NCBI GenBank assembly: GCA_015661405.1
Contig: JACWMK010000004.1
Location: 1 to 64,000, forward strand
Source of the DNA: Methanobacterium sp.
GTDB lineage: Archaea; Methanobacteriota; Methanobacteria; Methanobacteriales; Methanobacteriaceae
Direction: 5' to 3'
DNA length: 64,000 bases
Below are positions 16,089-28,348 of this stretch, piece by piece; the first letter of the stretch is position 1, and every line of letters begins with the position of its first letter. The notes under the pieces were generated by a model. The model ran no database searches and was not told the DNA's origin. It was given only the letters and a program-made list of their open reading frames with translations. The position numbers and the translations under genes are program-made.

Positions 16089-17243
16089 CTAATCTCTTTC
16101 TTTCATAACAACACCAACAGATCCTGTACCTAATGGTATTGGTTGTCCTATGATAATATTTTCAATTATACCCGTGAGATAATCAACCTCTCCTCTGATG
16201 CTGGCTCTTAAAAGGTGTTTACCAGTCTCCTCAAATGATGCTCTGGCTAGAACACTGGCTTTTTCACCACTTATTCCATGTCTCCCTATAGATTTTACCG
16301 AACCATCAGCCGTCATCATATCAGCTACCAGCATGATGTGCCTTACGTCCACAGTTAAACCTTGCTCCTCCATAGTAGTCTGAGCTTCATGGATAATGGC
16401 ATTTCTACCTGCTTCAATTCCCAGTACCTTCTCTACTTCATGGATATCATTAGTGCTAGTTTTAGTCTTATTTACACCTTCCATCTTAAGGACGGCGCCA
16501 AGGTTTGATCCTTCGGTGTGTATTACCCACTCTGAACCTTCTTTGCTTATCACGACCTTTCCGATGTTTTTAACACCACTTATCTGTAGATCGCGGACCT
16601 TATCAGCTAAAAGTCTAAGTTCTCTTATTGCATGTTTGGATTCAGAAATTGTAGGTTCAAAACTCAGTAAGTTTTTATTTATTTCTACCCTTTTAAAAGC
16701 TTTTTCTATCTTAGCAATAATTTCATCATACTCTAATCTTTTATCCGAAATTTTATCCTCATCAATTTCTACCGTCATACTCATGGTGGCATAGTTAACA
16801 TTAAAATCTTTTATAATATCATTTAACACAATTTTACCAATTCGGTTCGCAATTCTACGTACGAATTCCTCGTTAGTTCCATATTCTTCTTCAAAATATA
16901 TTGCCATTGTGGGGGTTGATATTTTTTTACGAGCATCTACAATCTCAATAAGTCTAGGTAGGCCCAGTGTAACGTTTAATTCCGCCACACCTGCATAGTG
17001 AAAAGTACGCATAGTCATCTGAGTACCAGGTTCTCCCACGGATTGGGCTGCCACCGTACCTACAGCCTCACCCTTCTCCACTTCTGCACGATCATAGGCT
17101 TTTTTTATCTCATCAACTAATTTTTCCAGTTCTTTAACCTTCAGATTATGTCTTTCTGAAGCTTCAGCTATCTCTTCTATAATACTTTTTGGAAAGTCTG
17201 CTTTTTTCTTCTTAACAACACTCACTACCTTTTTAATATCCAC
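16089..17243 (-). CDS. rpoA2: DNA-directed RNA polymerase subunit A'' (C-terminal part of the largest subunit)
   Basis: Carries the bridge-helix/trigger-loop side of the split largest subunit. The landmark GEPGTQMTMRTFHYAG lies near residues 70-85, followed by the trigger-loop region LGLPRLIEIVDARK and the C-terminal RASIRGEVDYLTGIIENIIIGQP. The start chosen is the GTG at 17243 (384 residues), which GGTGG precedes by about 5 bases. A TTG at 17255 would extend the protein by four residues but overlaps that site. Assembles with A', B', B'', H and others. Confidence 0.97.
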   Translation of the reverse strand: MDIKKVVSVVKKKKADFPKSIIEEIAEASERHNLKVKELEKLVDEIKKAYDRAEVEKGEAVGTVAAQSVGEPGTQMTMRTFHYAGVAELNVTLGLPRLIEIVDARKKISTPTMAIYFEEEYGTNEEFVRRIANRIGKIVLNDIIKDFNVNYATMSMTVEIDEDKISDKRLEYDEIIAKIEKAFKRVEINKNLLSFEPTISESKHAIRELRLLADKVRDLQISGVKNIGKVVISKEGSEWVIHTEGSNLGAVLKMEGVNKTKTSTNDIHEVEKVLGIEAGRNAIIHEAQTTMEEQGLTVDVRHIMLVADMMTADGSVKSIGRHGISGEKASVLARASFEETGKHLLRASIRGEVDYLTGIIENIIIGQPIPLGTGSVGVVMKERD

Positions 17244-17356
17244 GAAACCACCCAATACCTTTCTTAATTATTTTTATTATATTTAATTATCATAAATTAT
17301 ATGATTTTTATAATAATTATCAAAAAGAGGAAAAAATGAAGCTAAATATGTTTATA

Positions 17357-19975
<2,619 letters not shown>

Positions 19976-20100
19976 GCTATTCTCTCCTTATATTATACTC
20001 TTTTATTAATTTATCCTAATTTAATTTTTTTTCGAAAGTTATCTGCTTATTTTATTCCTAAAACTTAATTTAAATATTTAAAAAGATTTATAAAAATGAT

Positions 20101-21909
20101 TTAAGCTTTATCTTTCAGTACTAGTTTGGGAAATATGCATAAACTCTTGAGTTCATCCAGTAAAAGTTTAAAAGCGTATGAAATTTCTACGGGGAATGTA
20201 TCAACATCTCCACAGAGAGAACAATATTTTTTATCCCTTATACGATCGTGGATCGCTATCATACCACATTCACATACGATAGCCTCATATTTGTCCGATT
20301 CATCTAAAAGTCTCTCTTTTAATGCAAGGGCTGCACCATGAGCAATTAAACAATCTCTTTCCATCTCTCCAAATCTTAAACCACCCTCTCTTGCTCTTCC
20401 TTCGGTGGGTTGTCGTGTCAATACCTGTATTGGGCCTCTGGATCTAGCGTAAACTTTATCTGAAGTCATGTGATGCAATTTTTGGTAGAATGCTACTCCA
20501 ACAAATATTTCTGCCTCAATTCTTTCACCAGTTATTCCATTGTAAAGAGATTCCCTTCCAGCTGTTTCGAAACCATTGGCTTTTAAAAGCTTCATTATCT
20601 CTAATTCATGATTTCCACTAAATGGTGTACCATCTATACGTACTCCTTCCAATGCTCCAGCTTTACCTGCTAACATCTCTAGTACTTGACCCACTGACAT
20701 CCTAGAGGGTATTGCATGGGGATTTATTATTAGATCTGCTGTTACACCATCTTCTGTGAATGGCATGTTCTCCGGTGAAACTATTAGTCCTATTACACCT
20801 TTTTGTCCGTGTCTTGAAGCAAATTTATCCCCAAATTCAGGTTGCCGTTGATCTCGAACTCTTATTTTAGCTAATTTACTACCTTCCACAGTTTCTGTGA
20901 GCATAACTGCATCTACTGTACCGTGTTCACCATGACGAACCGTGACTGAAGTTTCTCTTCTTCTTTCTGCAACAGTTCCAAATTCATCTATTTCCTCTAA
21001 GAATCTTGGTGGTGAAGTTTTTCCAATTAAAACATCTCCAGAATTTACAGTTACCTCTGGATTCACTATACCATCTTCATCCAGGTTTCTATAAACTTCA
21101 TCAGATCTGTATCCTCGTACTATGTTTTCTGGGATCTCGAATTTATCTTCCTGTCCACCAGGATATCTACGTTCTGATGCCTCATAAGACCTGAAAAATG
21201 ATGATCTAGCCAATCCTCTCTCTATAGACGCTTTATTTAAAATAAGTGCATCTTCCATATTGTAACCTTCATATGACATTACAGCCACAACGAAATTTTG
21301 TCCAGAAGGTCTTTTATCATATTGAGTAGCGTCAATACTTTTAGTTTTAACTATTGGTACCTGAGGATGATGTAAAAGATGGGCTCTTGTATCAGTTCGG
21401 AGTCCGTAATTAGAAACGTATAATCCCAAAGCCTGTTTAGTCATTCCGGCTTCCATAGTGTTTCTGGGCGATGAATTATGGTTAGCATAGGGAATGATAC
21501 CAGCACAAATACCTAGCATTGTTGAGGGATCTATCTCCAGATGAGTATGATCTTTAGTAATGTCATCCTCAAACATTGCAATGTATGTATTTTCTTCCTC
21601 TTCAGCATCTAAGTATTCGACTATCCCTTTATTAATTAAATCATTCCATTTAAGCTCCCCTTGAATTAATTTTTCGATATGTTCCTCTTTTAAAGCAGAT
21701 TCTCCATCTTCGACTATTATAACTGGTCTTCGGGTTCTGCCGGGATCGTTGAATACATAAATCTCGTTAGTATCTGGATAATTAGTTATATTCATTTCAT
21801 AGGAAACCTCGCCAGATCTCCGTTTCTCTCGCATAGTTCTAAGAAACTCTTCTGGATCTTCACAGGTTCCAATGAGTTTACCATTAATATAAATTTTGGA
21901 TTTCTTCAC
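20101..21909 (-). CDS. rpoB1: DNA-directed RNA polymerase subunit B' (C-terminal part of the second subunit)
   Basis: The 602-residue protein is the C-terminal half of the beta-like subunit. It contains the hybrid-binding lysines in GDKFASRHGQKG at 360-371, the segment SYEGYNMEDALILNK near 212-226, RARDGGLRFGEMERD-like sequence (here REGGLRFGEMERD), and a zinc site CECGMIAIHDRIRDKKYCSLC near the end. It starts with GTG after GGGGGAAAATCC. Splitting of B into B' and B'' is typical of methanogens and some other Euryarchaeota. Confidence 0.99.
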   Translation of the reverse strand: MKKSKIYINGKLIGTCEDPEEFLRTMREKRRSGEVSYEMNITNYPDTNEIYVFNDPGRTRRPVIIVEDGESALKEEHIEKLIQGELKWNDLINKGIVEYLDAEEEENTYIAMFEDDITKDHTHLEIDPSTMLGICAGIIPYANHNSSPRNTMEAGMTKQALGLYVSNYGLRTDTRAHLLHHPQVPIVKTKSIDATQYDKRPSGQNFVVAVMSYEGYNMEDALILNKASIERGLARSSFFRSYEASERRYPGGQEDKFEIPENIVRGYRSDEVYRNLDEDGIVNPEVTVNSGDVLIGKTSPPRFLEEIDEFGTVAERRRETSVTVRHGEHGTVDAVMLTETVEGSKLAKIRVRDQRQPEFGDKFASRHGQKGVIGLIVSPENMPFTEDGVTADLIINPHAIPSRMSVGQVLEMLAGKAGALEGVRIDGTPFSGNHELEIMKLLKANGFETAGRESLYNGITGERIEAEIFVGVAFYQKLHHMTSDKVYARSRGPIQVLTRQPTEGRAREGGLRFGEMERDCLIAHGAALALKERLLDESDKYEAIVCECGMIAIHDRIRDKKYCSLCGDVDTFPVEISYAFKLLLDELKSLCIFPKLVLKDKA

Positions 21910-22059
21910 GGATTTTCCCCCAATAACAGGATTTATCTTTTTTTTTAAAATCTTAATGAATCAATTTTATATTTATAAAAGAAATAAATTTTTTAAATTT
22001 TTAAACCTCTTCTGTATTAAAAAGAATAAATTCAATTCCTCATTAATTTCCGAATTTTT

Positions 22060-23550
22060 CTAAATGGAATTTACAATTTTTAATTTCTTAATAACATCTT
22101 CCAGATCCTGTGGGTCTGATCCTTCGGATATTTTAGCCAGGATAGCCAAATTTTTGACTAATCCACAATTAGGTCCCTCTGGAGTCTCATTTGGGCATAT
22201 TTTTCCAAATTGAGTTGGATGTAAATCACGGGCCTCGAAGTGAGGTTGACTTCTTGATAAAGGTGAAACAACTCTCTTGAGATGTGATAAAGTTCCCATG
22301 TAACTAGTTCTATCCAAAAGTTGACTAACACCAGCACGCCCGCCAACCCAATTACCTGTAGCTATAGCATGCTTGACATTTTCAGTTAATACATCTGAAC
22401 GTACTGCCTGCTTTACGGAAGGTTCTTTTCCTCTTGCTAGGCTTCTCTCCAGTTGATAAGTCATATCTCTAGTTAAACTTGTGAAAGCAACTCGGAATAG
22501 ATCTTCCATTAGATCTCCTGATACTCGCAACCTTTTATTGGCATAATGATCTTTATCATGGGGTTCTCTTTTTTCAAATATGACTTGTAAAAGCATTTCA
22601 GCCATTTCGGCAAGATAAGTAGCTTTTTCTGACCTTTTATCAGGGTCAACACCAATGTGAGGAAGTAAATAACGATCTATAACGTCCTCTGCCCTTTTTA
22701 TTCTGTACTCTTCCGTCATTCCTTTAGCTACTCTATTACCAATGTATTTAACAGCATCGTAAGTGTTAGTTATTTCAGAAGTTTGTATATCATCTATAAG
22801 AAGGAATTGTATGTCATTCTCATCAGAAATACTGCTTACCAAGTCTTTATCTGTTTCCAATCCTAAAGCTCTGAGCAGAACTACTAGTGGTATTTCTCCA
22901 GGGACGTAAGGAAAGGATATGCGGAGGAAAACTCCTTTTTTACGAGGTTTTCGATATTCCAAATTTATTCTTGCTCTGAAGCCACTTTTTATCGAAGTTA
23001 CAATAGCTTTGGCACGTCTTTCCTCTTTTTCACCAACTCTTTCTAATATGATTTTATTTGGTGCTATCTCCTCCATAGTTACAATAGCTCTTTCTGAACC
23101 ATTTACTATGAAATATCCACCAGGATCCTGTGGATCTTCTCCACTTTCTTCGACTTCAGTTTCATTAAGTCCGTTTAGGTGGCAGATGTTCGATTTCAAC
23201 ATTACTGGCAATTCCCCTATGTACACATTTTCCATTTCCTGTTCTTCTTCTCCTTTTATCAGAGCCATTTCCAGGTACATGTGGGCTGAATAAGTTAGAT
23301 TTCTGAGTCTAGCTTGGGTGGGATAAACTTTACTTTTGGATCCATCAGCTTCTTTTATGAACGGTTTTTTAATCTCTATTTTTCCAGTTTTTATAGAGTA
23401 TTCTCCTTGTTCGAGAACTATAGGTTCTGTAATATTTATTATATCTTGTATTCTGTGGTCTACAAAGTCGTTGTAAGATTTGATGTGGTGATCTACCAGG
23501 TTGTATTCATCAAAAAATGCATCAACCAGTTTCCATGCATTTTTTACCAT
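22060..23550 (-). CDS. rpoB2: DNA-directed RNA polymerase subunit B'' (N-terminal part of the second subunit)
   Basis: The 496-residue protein covers the protrusion, lobe and fork. It has a PGGYFIVNGSERAIVTMEE-type segment near 144-162 and, near the C-terminus, the fork motif GVSQLLDRTSYMGTLSHLKRV followed by RDLHPTQFGKICPNETPEGPNCGLVKNLA, the hallmark rifampicin-region sequence. GGAGGAATTTA precedes the ATG. It is separated from rpoB1 by 150 bases and from rpoH by 174, AT-rich gaps that may hold internal promoters. Confidence 0.99.
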   Translation of the reverse strand: MVKNAWKLVDAFFDEYNLVDHHIKSYNDFVDHRIQDIINITEPIVLEQGEYSIKTGKIEIKKPFIKEADGSKSKVYPTQARLRNLTYSAHMYLEMALIKGEEEQEMENVYIGELPVMLKSNICHLNGLNETEVEESGEDPQDPGGYFIVNGSERAIVTMEEIAPNKIILERVGEKEERRAKAIVTSIKSGFRARINLEYRKPRKKGVFLRISFPYVPGEIPLVVLLRALGLETDKDLVSSISDENDIQFLLIDDIQTSEITNTYDAVKYIGNRVAKGMTEEYRIKRAEDVIDRYLLPHIGVDPDKRSEKATYLAEMAEMLLQVIFEKREPHDKDHYANKRLRVSGDLMEDLFRVAFTSLTRDMTYQLERSLARGKEPSVKQAVRSDVLTENVKHAIATGNWVGGRAGVSQLLDRTSYMGTLSHLKRVVSPLSRSQPHFEARDLHPTQFGKICPNETPEGPNCGLVKNLAILAKISEGSDPQDLEDVIKKLKIVNSI

Positions 23551-23724
23551 TAAATTCCTCCAAAAAATAAATCATAACTAATCATGGCTTCTTGGGTATT
23601 CTAAATAATATTAATAATACTTAGAGTATGATGATTAATATCTACATATATAATATTATCCATTAAATATTTGTATTTCATCTAATTTATATTATATTTA
23701 ATTAAAGTGTATACAAATTTAAAT

Positions 23725-23958
23725 TCATTCCAATACAAGACGATAAGTTACAAATTTACCGGCAGTATGACTTTTTCGAGTAATTTTCAAAATGTCACCC
23801 GGTTTTGCACCTATGTCTTTAACAACAGGGTCATCAGATTTTATCTTTGGAAGTTGTTCTTGGTGGATATTAAGCTGTTTTAATACCTTATTCATTTCTG
23901 TTTTTGACAAAATAGTATGATCTGGAACTAATTTGTGTTTTAAAATATCATTCTTCAC
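23725..23958 (-). CDS. rpoH: DNA-directed RNA polymerase subunit H (Rpb5 C-terminal domain homologue)
   Basis: A 77-residue protein equal to the assembly domain of eukaryotic Rpb5: HKLVPDHTILSKTEMNKVLK, then LPKIKSDDPVVKDIGAKPGDI and KITRKSHTAGKFVTYRLV. It opens the RNA polymerase gene string directly downstream of the tRNA cluster, with 32 bases separating it from tRNA-Lys. GGAGGATAAATT lies upstream of the ATG. Confidence 0.98.
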   Translation of the reverse strand: MKNDILKHKLVPDHTILSKTEMNKVLKQLNIHQEQLPKIKSDDPVVKDIGAKPGDILKITRKSHTAGKFVTYRLVLE

Positions 23959-23990
23959 AATTTATCCTCCAGGTTTAAAAAAATTAAGGA

Positions 23991-24064
23991 CGGGCCCGAC
24001 GGGAATTGAACCCGCGGCCACTTGGTTAAAAGCCAAGCGCTCTACCAGACTGAGCTACGGGCCC
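23991..24064 (-). tRNA. tRNA-Lys (anticodon UUU)
   Basis: The reverse complement forms a standard cloverleaf: acceptor GGGCCCG/CGGGCCC, D-arm GTAGCTCAGTCTGGTAGAGC, anticodon stem CTTGG/CCAAG with loop CTTTTAA (anticodon TTT), T loop TTCAATT, discriminator G. CCA is not encoded. Last tRNA of a five-gene minus-strand cluster, immediately upstream of rpoH. Confidence 0.98.
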
Positions 24065-24072
24065 TCTTACAA

Positions 24073-24145
<73 letters not shown>

Positions 24146-24310
24146 GCTCTTAAGAATGAGAGTAAAAAGGGATATAACTATTCCTGCATAAATACTTTTC
24201 TTTATCCAATTATAGCATATAAACTTTGTGCTTCATTCCATTACATTAATGAAAAATGTTGTTAAATATACTCAGCACAATAATTCTCATTTACTATTAA
24301 TAATTAAGAA

Positions 24311-24384
24311 TCCCGCCTGCCGGACTTGAACCAGCAACCCTCGGATCTACAGTCCGATGCTCTGCCAAATTGAGCTAAGGCGGG
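24311..24384 (-). tRNA. tRNA-Tyr (anticodon GUA)
   Basis: The reverse complement gives acceptor CCCGCCT/AGGCGGG, anticodon stem TCGGA/TCCGA with loop CTGTAGA (anticodon GTA), T loop TTCAAGT, discriminator A. The C1-G72 pair of archaeal tRNA-Tyr is present. No intron is seen. It lies 7 bases from tRNA-Pro on the same strand. Confidence 0.98.
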
Positions 24385-24390
24385 GCTTGG

Positions 24391-24466
<76 letters not shown>

Positions 24467-24501
24467 CTAAAAATTTCTAAAGCTATATTATTCTCTCGGT
24501 T

Positions 24502-24580
<79 letters not shown>

Positions 24581-24601
24581 ATTAGGTATATGGAATCTTG
24601 G

Positions 24602-24612
24602 CTTAAATACTT
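24602..24612 (-). promoter_or_regulatory. TATA box of the tRNA-Thr gene
   Basis: On the minus strand AGTATTTAAGC lies with its centre about 26 bases before position 24580, two bases ahead of the tRNA 5' end, the canonical archaeal spacing. It is the clearest promoter of the tRNA cluster and may also feed the following tRNAs. Confidence 0.55.
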
Positions 24613-24737
24613 TGTGGTAATAAATGTTTAATAAGATTTTATACATAAATTTTAATTAACATGATTTAAGATTTTATATACTTATGAATATAACTCTTAT
24701 TTTCTAAGTTCTTATTATTAAAATCAGTATCTTTCTT

Positions 24738-25979
24738 TCAAATTTTATGAATATTTTTAGCCTGTTTTAAAACTTCCACCGCTGGAAGCTTCTCTCCAGC
24801 TAGTAAATTAATGGATGCCCCGCCACCACTACTGATATGACTTATTCCAGAAAGTCCCATTTCATTAGCTGCTGCTGCCAAATGGCCCCCACCAATTATG
24901 GAAAATCCAGAAGATGTTGCAATGGAATTTAAAATATCTTCAGTACCAATACTAAAACCTTCTTTCTCAAATACACCAGCAGGACCGTTTGCAAAAAGGG
25001 TACGAGCTTCCCTAATAATTCTAGCATACTCCTTAATGGTCTCCGTGCCTATATCATATATTGGTTTATTAGGGATCTTTTCTACTCGAAATTCTACTCT
25101 TCTATCCTCTATACAAACTGCAACATCATTAGGTATGATAATTTTATCTTTAAATTCTTTTAAAAGAATTTTAGATTTTTTAACCCATTCACAATATTTT
25201 TTATTCTTTATAAATTCTCGGTTCTCTTCCCCTATGTTAAAACCAGCCCCCCATAGGAATATATTAGCCACCAAACCAGTTGTTAATATGTAATCTGCAC
25301 TGCCGTTGCGAAGAACATTTTCCATAACTATAATGGAGTCATCTACTTTTACTCCACCCAAAACATAAACACAAGGCTTTTCTGAATTATTCATAGCACT
25401 GTACAAGGCTTTAAGTTCCCTTTCCATTATTCTTCCAGCACCAGAAGGTAACTTAACAGCAAATCCCACCAATGATGGTTGTGATCTGTGAGATGCTGCA
25501 AAAGCATCATTTATAAAATAATCGATCAGAGGTAAAAGTTTTCTTACCAGATGGGTTTTAGATTGTGATTCAGGATCTCTTTTGAGTATCTCCTCTGAGT
25601 AGAATCTTACATTCTCTAAAAGAAGAATGTCTCCTTTCCTCATTCCAGATATAAATCCACGGGCATTGCTTCCAAATATATCATCAACATATTTTACGGG
25701 TCTTCCTAAAATCTGAGATAGAGCTTCCGCATGTTGTTTCAAAGTGGTAAAGTCTTTTTTCCCTGGTCGACTTTGATGGGCCAGTATAACAGTCTTAGCA
25801 CCTTTTCTAGAAATTTCAGCTATAGTTTCTGAGTGCAGTCTAATTCGAGTTTCGTCCAACAAAAGACCAGTATTAGGATCAACAGGAGAGTTTACATCAA
25901 CTCTAAGAAGAACGGTTTTATCATTCATATCAAAGTCATCAATTGTATAGAAGTCCAAAGACATATTTTTTTCTACCAT
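24738..25979 (-). CDS. pgk: phosphoglycerate kinase
   Basis: The 413-residue enzyme interconverts 3-phosphoglycerate plus ATP and 1,3-bisphosphoglycerate plus ADP; in an autotrophic methanogen it works mainly toward gluconeogenesis. Seen are the N-terminal substrate motif LLRVDVNSPVD, the arginine-containing VILAHQSRPGKKD, the SQPSLVGF segment, the hinge-region KPCVYVLGGVKVDDS, and the C-terminal nucleotide motif IGGGHLAAAANEMG. Length fits archaeal enzymes. The first ATG lacks a clear ribosome site, and a second ATG five codons on is possible. tpiA lies 123 bases upstream on the same strand. Confidence 0.97.
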   Translation of the reverse strand: MVEKNMSLDFYTIDDFDMNDKTVLLRVDVNSPVDPNTGLLLDETRIRLHSETIAEISRKGAKTVILAHQSRPGKKDFTTLKQHAEALSQILGRPVKYVDDIFGSNARGFISGMRKGDILLLENVRFYSEEILKRDPESQSKTHLVRKLLPLIDYFINDAFAASHRSQPSLVGFAVKLPSGAGRIMERELKALYSAMNNSEKPCVYVLGGVKVDDSIIVMENVLRNGSADYILTTGLVANIFLWGAGFNIGEENREFIKNKKYCEWVKKSKILLKEFKDKIIIPNDVAVCIEDRRVEFRVEKIPNKPIYDIGTETIKEYARIIREARTLFANGPAGVFEKEGFSIGTEDILNSIATSSGFSIIGGGHLAAAANEMGLSGISHISSGGGASINLLAGEKLPAVEVLKQAKNIHKI

Positions 25980-26102
25980 AAATTTTTTTCTAAAATATTG
26001 AATTTAAATGCTATTTTGATGGATTAATCCTAAATTTTATGAATTCATTCAATTTTATATACAATTCTACTTAAAATATGAAATACTTGTTTTTTTTTAA
26101 AA

Positions 26103-26783
26103 TTAAATCTTACTAACTAGATTAAAAAGCGCTTTTTTAGGATCATCAGCTAATATAATACCAGAAGCCAGTAAAACACCATCACTTCCCAAATCCAACG
26201 CTGCTTGCATGTCATCAGCAGTGGAAATACCCGCACCACATAAAACACTTATTTTGGTATTTATTTTATGTATAGCATCTACAGTTCCCTCTACTACTTC
26301 TGGTTCTGCCTTAGATACTGGAATTCCAGAACCTATAAGTTCCGGTGGTTCTATAGCCACAAAATCCGGTTTTAGGGTAGCTGACGCAACACTAGTTTCA
26401 ATATTATTAGTACATATTACACTAACCATTTTATGATTAGTAGTTTTTTTCACCGTCTTCTGAATATCAGCTAGTTTCATTCTATATTCCGAATGATTTA
26501 AAAGTGTTCCAGAAGCTCCCGCCAGTTTCACCGACTCTAAAAGAACGCTTCCAGTGTGCCCTCCTGCTCCCACTGCATCTACATGTTGAGCAAATACTGG
26601 AATTTCTACTTCACTTGATACACGCAACAAATCCGGGTATTGAGGAACAACTACAATGTTTACTCCCGTCTCATTAGCAACTTCTTCTGAAAATTTAGCA
26701 AGTTTTAAAGCTTTTTCTCCGGTAGATTCTAAGTAGGTTTTAAAATTTAGAATAACAATGGGAGTTCGAGTAATTTCCTTCAT
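26103..26783 (-). CDS. tpiA: triosephosphate isomerase, archaeal short form
   Basis: At 226 residues this matches the compact archaeal TIM barrel, shorter than the roughly 250-residue bacterial form. The substrate lysine lies in ILNFKTYLES, the catalytic His region reads LLNHSEYRM, and the catalytic Glu is in VAIEPPELIGSG. The phosphate-binding end reads VLCGAGISTADD and DGVLLASGI. It interconverts dihydroxyacetone phosphate and glyceraldehyde 3-phosphate. GGAGGGATAATT precedes the ATG. It probably shares a transcript with pgk. Confidence 0.98.
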   Translation of the reverse strand: MKEITRTPIVILNFKTYLESTGEKALKLAKFSEEVANETGVNIVVVPQYPDLLRVSSEVEIPVFAQHVDAVGAGGHTGSVLLESVKLAGASGTLLNHSEYRMKLADIQKTVKKTTNHKMVSVICTNNIETSVASATLKPDFVAIEPPELIGSGIPVSKAEPEVVEGTVDAIHKINTKISVLCGAGISTADDMQAALDLGSDGVLLASGIILADDPKKALFNLVSKI

Positions 26784-26865
26784 AATTATCCCTCCAAAAG
26801 AGTATGCAGTAATTATATATCTGTCTTTTACAAAGAGAATATAAAAATATTTTGGTTAATTATAA

Positions 26866-26886
26866 GCTGTAAAGTTATTGGGTGTT
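26866..26886 (+). repeat. left half of a 21-bp inverted repeat
   Basis: The sequence GCTGTAAAGTTATTGGGTGT plus one T is found here and again as its exact reverse complement at 28328-28348. The two copies point toward each other and bound 1,441 bases that contain no convincing gene. A perfect 21-base match at this distance is unlikely by chance even in AT-rich DNA, because seven of its bases are G. No target-site duplication is visible in the flanks. Confidence 0.7.
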
Positions 26887-27725
26887 AGGATAAATTTTTT
26901 TTATTTAAAAAAAACTATTTTTTATATTTATTTCTCCTTTAATTATGATTTTAGTATATTAAACTTAAATAAAAGATGAGAGTAGATATATCAACATGTT
27001 CAGTGAAATTATACCTACTTTCAATTGCTGTATTGGTTCCAAGCAACTTAAACTTTCAGATATATCAACAACCCAAAATAATACACTAATTTTAACACTC
27101 ATAAGAATTAGATGTAAAAAAAATATAAAAATTATTAAATTTCGTATATGTAATACTTTCATTAAAGAATTTTTAAATTTATAAAAATTGTTAAGGGTAC
27201 TTTAAGGGATCTGAAAAAGAGATAACAAACGTTATTTTAATGTTTATCGGATTCACAATACCCGGTTTCTTGAATTTTTTTTATTTGATTTTTACATTGG
27301 ATAGTAATACTTTTCCTAAATTATTCCCAAAATATTTTTTCTAATCATTTCTTCTTTTTAACTTAAATTATTATTTTTTTTATTTATTCATCCAATTATA
27401 GATGATACTTTAAATTTTTTATTATCTCCTCTCTTATTTATCTTGTACTTCCTTATACTTTTCTTATACTATGCCATGAATTTTTACATTATATAATAGC
27501 GAGGACCTTAATCCATTTAATCTTAATAACTCTTCATTTTTGAACGTTTTTTATATTTTTACCTTTTTTTAATTCTATTCAGATAAAATTAATTTATTTG
27601 ATCCCTGTAAAAATCTCACAAAATTCTGATCTATCTTTCATCCACTTAAAAAAATCCCTCCTTCATTTATAATAAATTAAATCTAAAAAAAAACTTTTTA
27701 AATAAATGTCATTGGTTTTACTGCT

Positions 27726-27776
27726 TGGTTGGCGTACATTGGCCCGTCAGACTATAATAAATGTAATAGCCGGTCA
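27726..27776 (+). ncRNA. candidate structured RNA (GC-rich hairpin)
   Basis: In a strongly AT-rich setting, bases 27726-27733 (TGGTTGGC) can pair over 8 positions with 27769-27776 (GCCGGTCA), and 27735-27740 (TACATT) with 27760-27765 (AATGTA), enclosing a 19-base loop GGCCCGTCAGACTATAATA. Three of the outer pairs are G-U wobbles only if the plus strand is the RNA, which favours plus-strand transcription. A TATA-like TTTTTAAATAAAT lies at 27695-27707, about 26 bases before the hairpin. No known RNA family is recognised and no T-run terminator follows directly. Confidence 0.35.
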
Positions 27777-28327
27777 TCCAAAAAAAATCTTTAAATTTAA
27801 TTAAACAACCATTCTCTAACCCCCCCCTTAAAGTTTTTAAAATAAATATGTTTCAAATTTCAAAAATCCAATTTTTACAAACTCTCCTTTTATACTATAT
27901 ACATTACCATATGACACATTGCTTAACATACCCGGAAATACATTTAAATCCATAATATTATCTTAATAATGATATATTCAGTTAAAAATATCCTATTTTC
28001 AAGAATTTACAATTAAAAAAAAGGAGAAATTCAATATATCATATAACCAAAAACAAGATTTACTAGAATCTGGACTATAAAACTGAAGAATATTTTATAT
28101 GTGCAAATACTGAAATTTATGAATATATATAGTCCCAGACTTCCAGAGGCCCACACAAATACACCATATTACCCCCCCCAATGTAATCACTAACAAATTG
28201 GTTGCAAATGAAAAATTACTACCGGGACAAACCTTGCCAGACGAACTATAAAAGAAAATAGTAACACCCAACGGAATAAACAACCATTTTACAAAGACAA
28301 ATGGAAAACTGGACACGAAAACGCATC

Positions 28328-28348
28328 AACACCCAATAACTTTACAGC
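28328..28348 (-). repeat. right half of a 21-bp inverted repeat
   Basis: Exact reverse complement of 26866-26886. Its inner neighbour is the start of a 73-codon minus-strand ORF (28095-28316). Outer flanks differ (CCCATTTAAAAT here, TTAATTATAA on the left side), so there is no obvious target duplication. Confidence 0.7.

Noticed and set aside
16396..16794. 132-codon plus-strand ORF
   Set aside because: Antisense shadow within rpoA2.
26965..27184. Opposed ORFs of 65 and 62 codons
   Set aside because: They overlap each other on opposite strands, lack ribosome sites and have no family resemblance.
27726..27776. Box C/D guide RNA or tRNA fragment
   Set aside because: A CTGA-like and a GGATGA-like motif exist on the minus strand but are 23 bases apart, too far for a C/D guide, and no cloverleaf forms. 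Kept only as an unclassified hairpin.
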